Shown: in pieces, positions 49,701 to 56,563 of the stretch
Layout of the letters: every line of letters begins with the position of its first letter
Position numbering within the stretch: the first letter of the stretch is position 1
Assembly: GCF_902497555.1 (NCBI RefSeq)
Contig: NZ_CABVGP010000001.1
Span: forward strand, 992,001-1,056,000
Origin: Amycolatopsis camponoti
Lineage (GTDB): Bacteria > Actinomycetota > Actinomycetes > Mycobacteriales > Pseudonocardiaceae
Length of the DNA: 64,000 bases
Reading direction: 5' to 3'
Position numbers and translations under genes: made by a program
The notes under the pieces: model-generated
What the model saw: only the letters and a program-made list of their open reading frames with translations
What the model was told of the DNA's origin: nothing
The model's database searches: none

Positions 49701-50584
49701 GCCGCGATGGCGACCGCGTGACCGTCGAAATCGGACCGTACGCGCTGCTGACCGTCGAACTGGGCTCGTTCGCCCCGCCGCCGTCCCCGGCCGGGGTGCC
49801 CGGGCCGGAGACCCCGCCGCCGCTGACCGCGGAGGAGATCTACGCGCAGCGCGAGATGTTCCACGGCCCGGCGTACCGAGGCCTGTCCCGGCTGACCGGC
49901 CTCGGCGAGCAGCACATCCGCGGCGAGCTCGTCGTCCCGGAAGCACCCGGCGGGCTGCTCGACAACGTCGGCCAGCTGCTCGGCTGCTGGCTGATGGCGG
50001 CCCGCTCCGACGGCCTGCTCGCCTTCCCGCGGTCGATCGGCCGGCTCACCTGGCACGCGCCGGAACCCGCGCCCGGGACCCGGGTCGCCTGCGTGATCCG
50101 CGTCCGGCTGCCCCGGCCCGACGTGCTCGAGATGGACGCCGAACTCGTGCGCGACGGCCGGGTGCTGGCGACCATCGAGGGCTGGCGGGACGTCCGGTTC
50201 CCCTGCGACCGCGCGGCCCACCGCGTGTACGCCTTCCCGGACCGCCACCAGCTCGCGGAACGACGCGACGACGGCTCGGCCGCGGTCACCGACCGCTGGC
50301 CGACGGTCGCCGCGCGGGACATCTACGCCGGCATCTACCTCAGCGCCGAGGAACGCGCCGAGTTCGCTTCGGTCTCGCCGCGCGCGCAGCGGGGCTGGTT
50401 GCTGAAGCGCATCGCCGCGAAGGACGCGGTCCGGGCGCGGCTCGCCGAACCCGTCTACCCGGCGGAGATCCGCGTCCACGACGACGGCCGGGTGTCCGGC
50501 CGCGGCCGCGCACTCCCGGACCTCGCCGTCACGGTCGAGCTGAACGGTGACACCGCCATCGCACACCTCAGGAGCACGCCATGA
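46760..50584 (+). CDS. Iterative PKS / secondary-lipid synthase subunit: KS-AT-DH with C-terminal PPTase-like part
   Basis: GTG 46760 overlaps the previous stop. The 1274-aa protein has a KS (1-440) with Cys208 in VDAACASSLVA and both His motifs (LLEAHGTATPAGD, SMIGHTLPTAGAAG), then an AT/acyltransferase-like domain (about 520-860) with Ser609 in AGHSVGEW and a hot-dog DH (about 900-1170) beginning MPYLRDHRFFRQ with His915. A final segment (about 1190-1270, RDIYAGIYLSAEERAEFASVSPRAQRGWLLKRIAAKDAVRARL) has the W-x3-K-x2-A-x-KDA pattern of 4'-phosphopantetheinyl transferases, as fused at the end of enediyne PKSs. The N-terminal part of a PPTase fold is not obvious. It supplies the dehydratase missing from the first subunit. 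Confidence 0.83.
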   Translation: MSQEPVAIVGMGVFLPGASTVDQYWRNLTEGVDAVTEIPPHRRDPAFHGHDATAPDRTHGRRGGFAPDTLDFDPIAHGVPPMSLEGAEPDQLTALAVALAAVGDAGGLGRLGDLERVGVVLGRGGYLSPGLRGFDQRVRTVRQVTRTVGELMPSAGPDVLDRLRTALLEPLGEFRPETAAGLVPNLAAARVAHRLDLGGPAYTVDAACASSLVAVDQAIGELTRRRCDVVLAGGVHQTHDDTLWSLFTQLGALSPSQRISPLSRDADGMLIGEGTALVVLKRLADARRDGDRVYAVIRGSGTSSDGRGASLLSPSVAGQTLALRRAWDGLDPAEIGLLEAHGTATPAGDAAELTTVADFFGQVAGPRSVIGSVKSMIGHTLPTAGAAGLVKVALALHHGVLPPTLNCADPNPLLDKTRFRVLAEAEPWGALPRVGAVNAFGFGGVNAHVVLAAGDPAPKRRVRVDEPERVLRLAANTPEELLERLDRPGEGDGPCRIGIAGVDERKLAAARRVIAKVAAEGRSWHGGGDIWCSVDPLLPNGKIAFVHPGLEAGAEPRVEDVAKHFGLDRPQWSTASVLDRATSVSATGLVLDEALRRLAIRPDALAGHSVGEWTAMQAAGMYRAEPGLLDRYWPEGFELPDADYLVLGCPAARVAELLPGDLVVSHENATKQTIVCGPPDVVAKFAETCRGLGIVARTLPFRSGFHTPLMRPHLAPFARLAAELDLREPALPVWSATTARPYPAEPDAVRELYLVHLIRPVRFRELTEALHDAGFRAFVQVGAGQLGSYITDTLGERRHLVVAAASGTRSGLAQLRRVATALWTEGGNPDFAALEPPRIRLTTGNSLLSLGDAARGLLDAPAVPAGVPDAIVAEFTALLDETRRTAADVVAAAARKRFESTVDVSLTAMPYLRDHRFFRQREDWPDESDFRPVVPATTLVDLACRAVERTWPGTTAVAVRDAVFSRWLIASPAQRVPLSMSRDGDRVTVEIGPYALLTVELGSFAPPPSPAGVPGPETPPPLTAEEIYAQREMFHGPAYRGLSRLTGLGEQHIRGELVVPEAPGGLLDNVGQLLGCWLMAARSDGLLAFPRSIGRLTWHAPEPAPGTRVACVIRVRLPRPDVLEMDAELVRDGRVLATIEGWRDVRFPCDRAAHRVYAFPDRHQLAERRDDGSAAVTDRWPTVAARDIYAGIYLSAEERAEFASVSPRAQRGWLLKRIAAKDAVRARLAEPVYPAEIRVHDDGRVSGRGRALPDLAVTVELNGDTAIAHLRSTP

Positions 50585-50865
50585 CCACCGACCACGCGTC
50601 CGCGACTTTCGACGTCGTCGCCGAGCTGCTCACCGAGCTCGTCGGCGACGTGCTCGGCATCGAGATCACGCCCGAGACGACCTTCCACGAGGACCTGCAG
50701 CTGGAGAGCATCGACCTGGTGACCTTCGCGAGCATCCTCACCGAGCACTTCGGCGCCGAGGTCAACCTCGCCGAGTACCTGGCGGAGCAGGACCTCGACG
50801 ACGTCATCGGGCTGACCGTCGGCGACATCGCCCGGTTCGTGGGGGAGCGCACGTGCCGACGATGA
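50581..50865 (+). CDS. Discrete acyl carrier protein
   Basis: This 94-aa protein overlaps the synthase stop by ATGA. It is a standard four-helix carrier: VVAELLTELVGDVLGIEITPETTFHEDLQLESIDLVTFASILTEHF, with the phosphopantetheine Ser43 in LESIDLVTF, followed by VNLAEYLAEQDLDDVIGLTVGDIARFVG. It likely carries the growing or finished chain between the synthase pair, the hydrolase and perhaps the glycosyltransferase. The PPTase-like tail of the preceding protein may be its activating enzyme. Confidence 0.92.
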   Translation: MTTDHASATFDVVAELLTELVGDVLGIEITPETTFHEDLQLESIDLVTFASILTEHFGAEVNLAEYLAEQDLDDVIGLTVGDIARFVGERTCRR

Positions 50866-51629
50866 CCGTGAACGGGCTGCGCACCAACGTGCAGCTCGTG
50901 CCCGCCGGCGGTACCGAGACCGTCGTGTTCCTGCACGGCATGGGCACCGACAGCCTGGCGAGCTTCTACCTCACGCTGGCGCCGCCGGTGGCCGCCGCCG
51001 GCATCGACGTCATCAGCTACGACCTGCGCGGGCACGGCAAGACCGAGCGTCCGGTACGGGGCTACACCCTGGACGACTTCGTCGCCGACCTCGACGACCT
51101 GCTGAAGCAGCTCGGCGTCGACCGGCCGGTGCACCTGGTCGGCAACAGCTTCGGCGGGACGCTCGCCTACAGCTACGCGGTGGCTCAGCCGGCGCGCGTC
51201 CGGAGCATCGTGTGCATCGAGTCCGAGCCCGCGACCGAGGTGTGGGCCGGGAAGATGAGCGAGATCCTCGCGTACACCGTGAAGTTCCTGCAGGTCGAGG
51301 AGAGCTTCGACTGGATCGAGGCGAACTTCAGCGCCCACCACCGGCGGCTGGCGCGGATGGCGGCCGAGCGGATCACGTCGACGAAGATGGCCGAAGAGGT
51401 GCCGCTCGGGCCGTTGCTGACGTGGGAGCAGGTGGCGGCGATCGGCTGCCCGGTGCTGTCCATCCTGGGCAGCCAGGGCTACCAGGCCGACGACCTCGAA
51501 GCGCTGACGTCGGTGCTGCCGCACGGCGAGCTGCACGTCTTCGAGGGGCAGGGGCACTCGGTGCTGGTCGAGCAGCACCGGGAGGTGCGCGAGCTGGTGC
51601 TGCGCTGGATCGAACGGCACGCGGCGTGA
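50853..51629 (+). CDS. Alpha/beta hydrolase, likely product release or editing thioesterase
   Basis: GTG 50853 is preceded by GGGGGAG at 5 bp; ATG 50862, which overlaps the ACP stop as ATGA, is a near-equal alternative. The 258-aa protein has the core: VVFLHGMGTDSLASFY (oxyanion), ISYDLRGHGKTERPVRGYTLDDFVADLDDLLKQLG, the nucleophile elbow LVGNSFGGTLAYSYA (Ser), an Asp region after PVLSILGSQGYQ and EGQGHSVLVEQHREV with the His. There is a small cap between. In this operon it most likely hydrolyses or transfers the acyl chain from the ACP. Confidence 0.87.
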   Translation: MPTMTVNGLRTNVQLVPAGGTETVVFLHGMGTDSLASFYLTLAPPVAAAGIDVISYDLRGHGKTERPVRGYTLDDFVADLDDLLKQLGVDRPVHLVGNSFGGTLAYSYAVAQPARVRSIVCIESEPATEVWAGKMSEILAYTVKFLQVEESFDWIEANFSAHHRRLARMAAERITSTKMAEEVPLGPLLTWEQVAAIGCPVLSILGSQGYQADDLEALTSVLPHGELHVFEGQGHSVLVEQHREVRELVLRWIERHAA

Positions 51630-52738
51630 GGTTCCTGCTGGTCGTGCCGCCGCTGGCCGGGCACGTCGCGCCGTTGCGCGGGGTGGCTTCGGCGTTGGTG
51701 GCGCGAGGACATTCCGTGGCCTGGTGCGGTCCTTCGCCGGAAGTGTCCACTTTGGTCCCCGGAGTGGTCTTTCCGGCGGGGGACTCCGCGCCGTTTTCGC
51801 TTTCCCTGCGGCCGCCCGAGCTGCGGGGCTTCGCCGCGTTGAAGTACTTGTGGGAGTCCTACCTGGTTCCCCTGGCGGACGCGATGGTGCCGGGGGTGCA
51901 GGCGGCCGTCTCGTCGTTCGACCCCGACGTGGTCGTGGTGGACCAGCAGGCGATGGCCGGAGGGCTGGTCGCCGCGCGGTGCGGGCTGCCGTGGGCGACC
52001 TCGGCGTCGACGTCCACCGAGCTGGCCGACCCGCTGGGCGCGTTGCCGAAGATCGCGTCCTGGGTTTCCGATCTCCAAGCCGGGCTGCGGGCCCGGCACG
52101 GCGTGCTGCTCGGTGACCTGCGGTTCTCGCCGCACCTGGTGCTGGCGTTCACGACGCGGGCGCTGGCCGGTCCGTCCCGCTTGGCGGCTCCGGTGGCTTA
52201 CGTCGGTCCTGTACTGCCCGGCGCCTCGGGTGAATGGTCCTCTTCGGACGGTCGTCCGCTGGTCGTGGTGACGCTGGGGACGTCGAACGTTTCGGTGGGC
52301 GCACGGTTCCTCGCCGAGAGCGTGGACGCGTTGGCGGGCATGCCTTCCGTGCAGGGGCTGGTGGTGGATCCGGCGGGTGGGCTGGTCAGCGAGAACGTGC
52401 GGCTGGAACGGCGGATTCCGCAGGTCGCGGTGTTCGCGCGCGCGTCGGTGGTGGTTTGCCACGGCGGGCACAACACGGTGTGCGAGGCACTGGCGGCCGG
52501 GGTGCCGCTGGTGGTCGCCCCGATCCGCGACGACCAGATGATGCTGGCCGAGCAGGTGACGTCGGCGTCGGCGGGGGTCCGTCTCCGCTTCGACCGCGCG
52601 AAGTCCCCGGACATCCGCAAAGCGATCGAGTCGGCGGACCAGTACCGGCCCGGCGCTCAGAAGGTCCGCGAGTCGTTCGCCGCGGCCGGCGGCGCGGACG
52701 AGGCAGCAACCCACCTCGAATCCCTCGCCCGCACGTGA
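51626..52738 (+). CDS. GT1/UGT-type glycosyltransferase
   Basis: GTG 51626 overlaps the hydrolase stop. The 370-aa protein begins RFLLVVPPLAGHVAPLRGVASALVARGHSVAWCGP, typical of the MGT/UGT N-domain with catalytic His near 13. The nucleotide-sugar signature GHNT-type segment VVCHGGHNTVCEALAAGVPLVVAPIRDDQMMLAEQV (about 276-310) follows, replacing the usual QxxNA by D-D-Q. Such enzymes transfer a sugar from UDP- or dTDP-sugar to a lipid, sterol or polyketide hydroxyl. As the last gene of the synthase operon it should glycosylate the chain product. Confidence 0.9.
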   Translation: MRFLLVVPPLAGHVAPLRGVASALVARGHSVAWCGPSPEVSTLVPGVVFPAGDSAPFSLSLRPPELRGFAALKYLWESYLVPLADAMVPGVQAAVSSFDPDVVVVDQQAMAGGLVAARCGLPWATSASTSTELADPLGALPKIASWVSDLQAGLRARHGVLLGDLRFSPHLVLAFTTRALAGPSRLAAPVAYVGPVLPGASGEWSSSDGRPLVVVTLGTSNVSVGARFLAESVDALAGMPSVQGLVVDPAGGLVSENVRLERRIPQVAVFARASVVVCHGGHNTVCEALAAGVPLVVAPIRDDQMMLAEQVTSASAGVRLRFDRAKSPDIRKAIESADQYRPGAQKVRESFAAAGGADEAATHLESLART

Positions 52739-52862
52739 TCGAGAGGTCGACACGCGTGATTGGGGAGTCGACACGGCGCGGGTCGGCGGCCGGGCCGTGT
52801 CGTCGCTCCAATCACGCGAGTTGACCCTTCAATCACGCGAGTTGGCGTTCTGGTCACGTGTG
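52739..52862. repeat. Inverted array of ~21-bp repeats between convergent genes
   Basis: On the minus strand the unit CAACTCGCGTGATTG(G/A)AGGG is repeated in tandem (52801-52850). On the plus strand related units GTCGACACGCGTGATTG and GTCGACACGG are at about 52747-52790, in opposite direction. The two arms can pair into a long hairpin. Placed exactly between the converging glycosyltransferase and ABC permease stops, the array probably serves as a bidirectional terminator or boundary. Confidence 0.6.
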
Positions 52863-53696
52863 TCAAGCGCGGTTCTGGAAGGTGCGGGCGGCCAGGGTCG
52901 AGCCCGCGATCGCGGCCACCGCGGCGATGGCCAGCGCCGTCACCACCGACCAGCCGATCGGGCGGGCCAGGGCCAGGGCGCGGGTCGCGTCGATCGCGTA
53001 CGTCAGGGGGTTCGCCGCCGAGACCGCGCGGACCCACGCCGGCATCGTGTCCAGCGGCATGTACGCGCTCGACGAAAACATCAGCGGGAACATCACCACG
53101 AACGACGCCGCCTGGAGCGTCTCGGCCTTGCGCAGCCACGTCGTGATCGCGACGAACACCCAGCTCAGGCACCAGCCGACCACCACCGTCAGCAGCAGGG
53201 CCAGCCCGAGGCCGAGCACCCCGCCGGCCGGCCGGAACCCCAGGAAGACGACGCTCGCGAGCGCCGTCACCACCAGCTGGACACCCAGCCGGGTGGCATC
53301 GGCCAGGGTCCGGGCCACCAGCACCGAGAACAGTGAGATCGGCAGGCACCGCAGCCGGCCGGTGAAACCGCCGTAGATCTCCGCCAGCAGGCCCGCGCCC
53401 GAGCTCATCGCCGTCGTCATCGCGATGGTGACCAGCGTCGCCGGCACCAGGAAGTTCACGTAACCCTGGTACGCCGCGACCCCGGGCAGCGACCCGACGC
53501 CGCTGAACACCTGGCTGAACAACAGAAGCAGCACCACCGGCTGCGCCAGTCCGAAGAAGACCAGCCGCCGGTCGCCGAACGCCGTCCGCAGCGACCGGGC
53601 CGCCAGCACGTGGACCTGCGTCCAGAAGCCGGATTCCGGCCACGCCGCGGGGTCGGCGAGGGCGGCCACCGCCGCGTGGTGCCGGGCCTGCGTCAC
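52863..53696 (-). CDS. ABC-2 type permease, DrrB-like
   Basis: GTG 53696 overlaps the ATPase stop. The 277-aa protein has a cytosolic N-terminus and six membrane segments: LVFFGLAQPVVLLLLFSQVFSG, VNFLVPATLVTIAMTTAMSSG, VLVARTLADATRLGVQLVVTALASVVFLGF, LGLALLLTVVVGWCLSWVFV, LQAASFVVMFPLMFSSSAYMPLDTMPAWVRAVSAANPLTYAIDATRAL and VVTALAIAAVAAIAGSTLAA. The PLMFSSSAYMPL..MP.W...ANP motif is the ABC-2/DrrB signature. It forms the channel of an exporter for a hydrophobic or glycosylated product, possibly that of the neighbouring synthase operon. Confidence 0.92.
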   Translation of the reverse strand: MTQARHHAAVAALADPAAWPESGFWTQVHVLAARSLRTAFGDRRLVFFGLAQPVVLLLLFSQVFSGVGSLPGVAAYQGYVNFLVPATLVTIAMTTAMSSGAGLLAEIYGGFTGRLRCLPISLFSVLVARTLADATRLGVQLVVTALASVVFLGFRPAGGVLGLGLALLLTVVVGWCLSWVFVAITTWLRKAETLQAASFVVMFPLMFSSSAYMPLDTMPAWVRAVSAANPLTYAIDATRALALARPIGWSVVTALAIAAVAAIAGSTLAARTFQNRA

Positions 53697-54628
53697 GACG
53701 CCACCGCCGTGCGGTGCAGCGAAAGGTAGACGTCGTCGAGCGTCGGCTCGGTCACCGTCAGGTCCCGCAGCGGCGCGCCGGCCGCGTCGAGCGCGCGCAC
53801 CAGCACCGGGACGTCGCCCGGGCCGCTCAGCGGCACCGAGAGCACCAGCCCGGCGCGGGCCGCCGCGAGACCGAGGTGCGCCAGCGCGTCCACCGCGCGT
53901 CGCAACGCCAGCTCGGTGCCGAAGGCCAGCGTCGCCGTCCGGTTGCCGAGCCGCGCCTTGAGCTGCGACGGCGTCCCCGACACGGTGATGTGGCCGAAGC
54001 CGAGGACGACGACGTGGTCGGCCAGCCGGTCGGCCTCCTCGAGGTACTGCGTGGTCAGCACGACGGTCGTGCCCCGCGCCGCGAGGCCTTCGACGACCGA
54101 CCACAGCCCGGAGCGGCTGACCGGGTCGAGCCCGGTGGTCGGCTCGTCGAGGAACAGCACCTGCGGCGCGCCGACGAGGCCCGCGGCGAGGTCCAGCCGC
54201 CGCCGCATCCCACCGGAGTAGGTGCCTGCCGGGCGGTCGGCCGCGTCCTCCAGGCCGAACGACGCGATCAGCTCGGCGGCCCGCGCCTGCGCCTGCCGCG
54301 GCTTCGCACCCAGCAGCCGGGCGATCAGCGTCAGGTTCCCGCGGCCGGTCAGGGCGTCGTCGACCGCGGTGAACTGCCCGGTCACCCCGATCCGGCGCCG
54401 GACCGCGCGGCCGCGCTGCACGACGTCGTAGCCGCAGACGCGGGCGGTGCCGGCGCTCGGCCGGACCCGCGTGCTGAGGATGTCGATGAGCGTCGTCTTC
54501 CCGGCGCCGTTGTGGCCGAGGACCGCCAGCACCGCGCCGCGGGCGACGCTGAGGCTGATCCCGGCGAGCGCGGTGACTTCGCCGTACTGCTTCGCGAGGT
54601 CAGTCACGGCGATGACCGGCTGGTTCAT
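53693..54628 (-). CDS. ABC transporter ATPase, DrrA-like
   Basis: ATG 54628 has GGAAAGGAG upstream. The 311-aa ATPase has Walker A LGHNGAGKTTL, Q-loop region VTGQFTAVDDALTGRGNL, signature YSGGMRRRLDLA, Walker B VLFLDEPTTGLDP and switch His in VLTTQYLEEADRLADHV. The daunorubicin-type C-terminal segment includes VTEPTLDDVYLSLH. It powers export through the coupled DrrB-like permease. The gene is divergent from the secreted repeat protein at 54883. Confidence 0.93.
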   Translation of the reverse strand: MNQPVIAVTDLAKQYGEVTALAGISLSVARGAVLAVLGHNGAGKTTLIDILSTRVRPSAGTARVCGYDVVQRGRAVRRRIGVTGQFTAVDDALTGRGNLTLIARLLGAKPRQAQARAAELIASFGLEDAADRPAGTYSGGMRRRLDLAAGLVGAPQVLFLDEPTTGLDPVSRSGLWSVVEGLAARGTTVVLTTQYLEEADRLADHVVVLGFGHITVSGTPSQLKARLGNRTATLAFGTELALRRAVDALAHLGLAAARAGLVLSVPLSGPGDVPVLVRALDAAGAPLRDLTVTEPTLDDVYLSLHRTAVAS

Positions 54629-54882
54629 GGCCGCTCCTTTCCCTGCTCGGAAAAAAGGTATCGGGAAACTGCGTGGAGGAGCAAGAAGATGGCCGCCATT
54701 CGCCGCCCGCGTGACAGTTTTCGCGAAGCCGGATATCACCCGCATGACAACCGCTGACCTGCGTGACCCTTCGCGAAGTGGCCGATCCCTCGCGCGTGAC
54801 AAAGAATCGAGCGCGGCTTGTCGGCCCGGTTTTGCGGAGGTACTTTTCGCTGAAATTCCCCCATTCCCCGAGGTGACGAGCC
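54629..54882. promoter_or_regulatory. Divergent promoter region: DrrA-like ATPase and secreted repeat protein
   Basis: This 254-bp gap serves both genes. GTGACAAAGAATCG at 54796-54809 is shared in form with GTGACAAAGGGAATCG at 56518-56533, before the second secreted gene. Another GTGACAG is at 54712. I cannot pair these with clear -10 boxes. Confidence 0.4.
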
Positions 54883-56445
54883 GTGAAGTTTCCGTGGAAG
54901 TCGAGAAAGCCCGCCTACGGCCTCGCCGTCGCGACGGCAGCGGGTGTCGCGGCGACCGTCGCGCTGGTCGGGGCGGGGCCGAGCCAGGCCGCGCCGGTGA
55001 GCCTGACGCTGAACTACAACTGCCCGTTCCCGCTGATCGGCGACCAGGTCCTGGCGGTCAAGATCGACACGAACCTGCCCGACGACGCCGTCGCGGGCTC
55101 GTCGTCGACGCCGATCACGTTCGACGTCGACGTCACCGTGCCGGAGACCGCGACCGAGGGCCTGACGCTGGTCGGCGCCACCTCACTGGACGGCTCGGCC
55201 AAGGCCGCGGCCCAGCTCAAGTACCCGGTGGACAAGACGCTGAACTTGAACCTGCCGCTGACCATCGCGTCGACGACGGTGCCGGCGTCGGGCGCGTTCC
55301 ACGTCAAGAGCAGCGGCAAGGCGCCGGCCGTGACGTTCCCCAGCCCCGGCACCGCGTCGGTGACGGTCGGGAACTTCAGCACCACCATGACCCCGCGCAC
55401 GGCGGACGGCCAGCCGACCGACCTCGGGACGTTCACCTCGGACTGCGTCGCCGTCCCGGGGCAGAACCAGCAGCTGGGCACGTTCGAGATCAAGCCGGTG
55501 GGCGGCACGACCACGCCGACCACGCCGACGACGCCCACGACTCCGACCACGGAGCCGACGACCCCGACGACCGAGCCCACGACGCCCACCACGGAGCCCA
55601 CGACTCCGACGACGGAGCCGACGACTCCGACCACCGAGCCCACCACGCCGACGACCGAGCCGACGACGCCCACCACGGAACCGACGACTCCCACCACCGA
55701 GCCCACGACTCCGACGACGGAGCCGACGACCCCGACCACGGAACCGACGACTCCGACGACGGAGCCGACGACTCCGACCACGGAGCCGACGACTCCGACC
55801 ACGGAGCCGACCACCCCGACGACGGAGCCGACGACCCCCACCACGGAGCCGACGACCCCGACAACCGAGCCGACGACGCCCACGACTCCGACCACCGAGC
55901 CCACCACGCCGACGACCCAGCCGACGACGCCGCCGGGCGGCATCGACGTCAAGTACTCGGTGAAGGGCAAGTCGACGCTCAAGCAGCTGCACGCCACGCT
56001 GCCGCTCGGCCCGGGCAGCCTGAACGCCAAGCTCGACGCGGCGTCCGGCAAGTTCGGTGCCCAGCTCTCGCTGCCGAAGTCCGATGTGTACTTCCGCGTG
56101 CTCGGCTTCATCCCGGCGTCCGCGACCGTGAAGCTCGACCAGGTCGGCGCGATCAACGGCACGCTCACCGGCGGTGCGGTCAAGGCGGACGCGCAGGTCG
56201 ACGTCCAGCTCACCAAGGTCCGCGTGTTCGGCTTCCCGATCCTGTCGTCGAACTCCTGCCACACGGTGAAGCCGGCCGACGTGCCGCTCGCCTCGGCGCC
56301 CGGCTTCGACCCGCTCAAGGGCGGCAAGCTGACCGCGACGTACGGCATCCCGCAGTTCACCGGCTGCGGTTTCCTGACCGGCCTGATCACCGGCATCACC
56401 TCCGGCCCCGGCAACAAGCTGGAAGTGAACCTGACCAGGAAGTGA
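54883..56445 (+). CDS. Secreted DUF6801-like protein with Thr/Pro/Glu-repeat stalk
   Basis: GTG 54883 follows a GAGGTGA site. The 520-aa protein has a signal peptide (KFPWKSRKPAYGLAVATAAG..., cleavage near AQAAPV, residue 36). An N-terminal beta-rich domain of about 170 aa follows (VSLTLNYNCPFPLIGDQVLAVKIDTNLPDDAV; Cys in NYNCPF and TSDCVAV). Then come about 20 copies of TTPTTEP and variants (residues 207-345), and a C-terminal domain (GIDVKYSVKGKSTLKQLHATLPLGPGSLNAKLD to the end) with SSNSCHTV and FTGCGFL cysteines. The N-domain resembles DUF6801 of actinobacterial secreted proteins. The stalk should be extended and perhaps glycosylated, spanning the cell wall. The C-domain recurs in the next gene. 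Confidence 0.8.
   Translation: MKFPWKSRKPAYGLAVATAAGVAATVALVGAGPSQAAPVSLTLNYNCPFPLIGDQVLAVKIDTNLPDDAVAGSSSTPITFDVDVTVPETATEGLTLVGATSLDGSAKAAAQLKYPVDKTLNLNLPLTIASTTVPASGAFHVKSSGKAPAVTFPSPGTASVTVGNFSTTMTPRTADGQPTDLGTFTSDCVAVPGQNQQLGTFEIKPVGGTTTPTTPTTPTTPTTEPTTPTTEPTTPTTEPTTPTTEPTTPTTEPTTPTTEPTTPTTEPTTPTTEPTTPTTEPTTPTTEPTTPTTEPTTPTTEPTTPTTEPTTPTTEPTTPTTEPTTPTTEPTTPTTPTTEPTTPTTQPTTPPGGIDVKYSVKGKSTLKQLHATLPLGPGSLNAKLDAASGKFGAQLSLPKSDVYFRVLGFIPASATVKLDQVGAINGTLTGGAVKADAQVDVQLTKVRVFGFPILSSNSCHTVKPADVPLASAPGFDPLKGGKLTATYGIPQFTGCGFLTGLITGITSGPGNKLEVNLTRK
55503..55925 (+). repeat. 21-nt minisatellite coding for the TTPTTEP stalk
   Basis: Tandem 21-bp units (ACGACTCCGACCACGGAGCCG and close variants) run without frame change from about 55540 to 55890. 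Synonymous changes (acg/acc/act, ccg/ccc, gag/gaa) differ between units, while the peptide stays constant except where a TTP unit is added. Copy number is likely to vary between strains. Confidence 0.85.
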
Positions 56446-56454
56446 AGTTGTGAC

Positions 56455-56477
56455 GCGGCGCGGGAAAACCGCGCCGC
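56455..56477 (+). terminator. Hairpin after the stalk-protein gene
   Basis: GCGGCGCGG (56455-56463) and CCGCGCCGC (56469-56477) form a perfect 9-bp stem with GAAAA loop, 10 bp after the stop. There is no T-run. It probably reduces read-through into the next secreted gene. Confidence 0.55.
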
Positions 56478-56563
56478 GCACCACTGAGCGGCGTGACAAG
56501 AAAAGCGGATTCCTTGTGTGACAAAGGGAATCGTGAGTAACTACGAACCATGAGGAACTCCGG

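Noticed and set aside
40995..50584. Enediyne biosynthesis cluster
   Set aside because: Domain parts (DSIKR ACP, DH, PPTase-like tail) recall PKSE, but there is no TEBC thioesterase, E3/E4/E5/E10-type gene or single-chain PKSE within the window.
55503..55925. CRISPR array
   Set aside because: Repeats are contiguous 21-bp coding units without unique spacers and in frame with a secreted protein.
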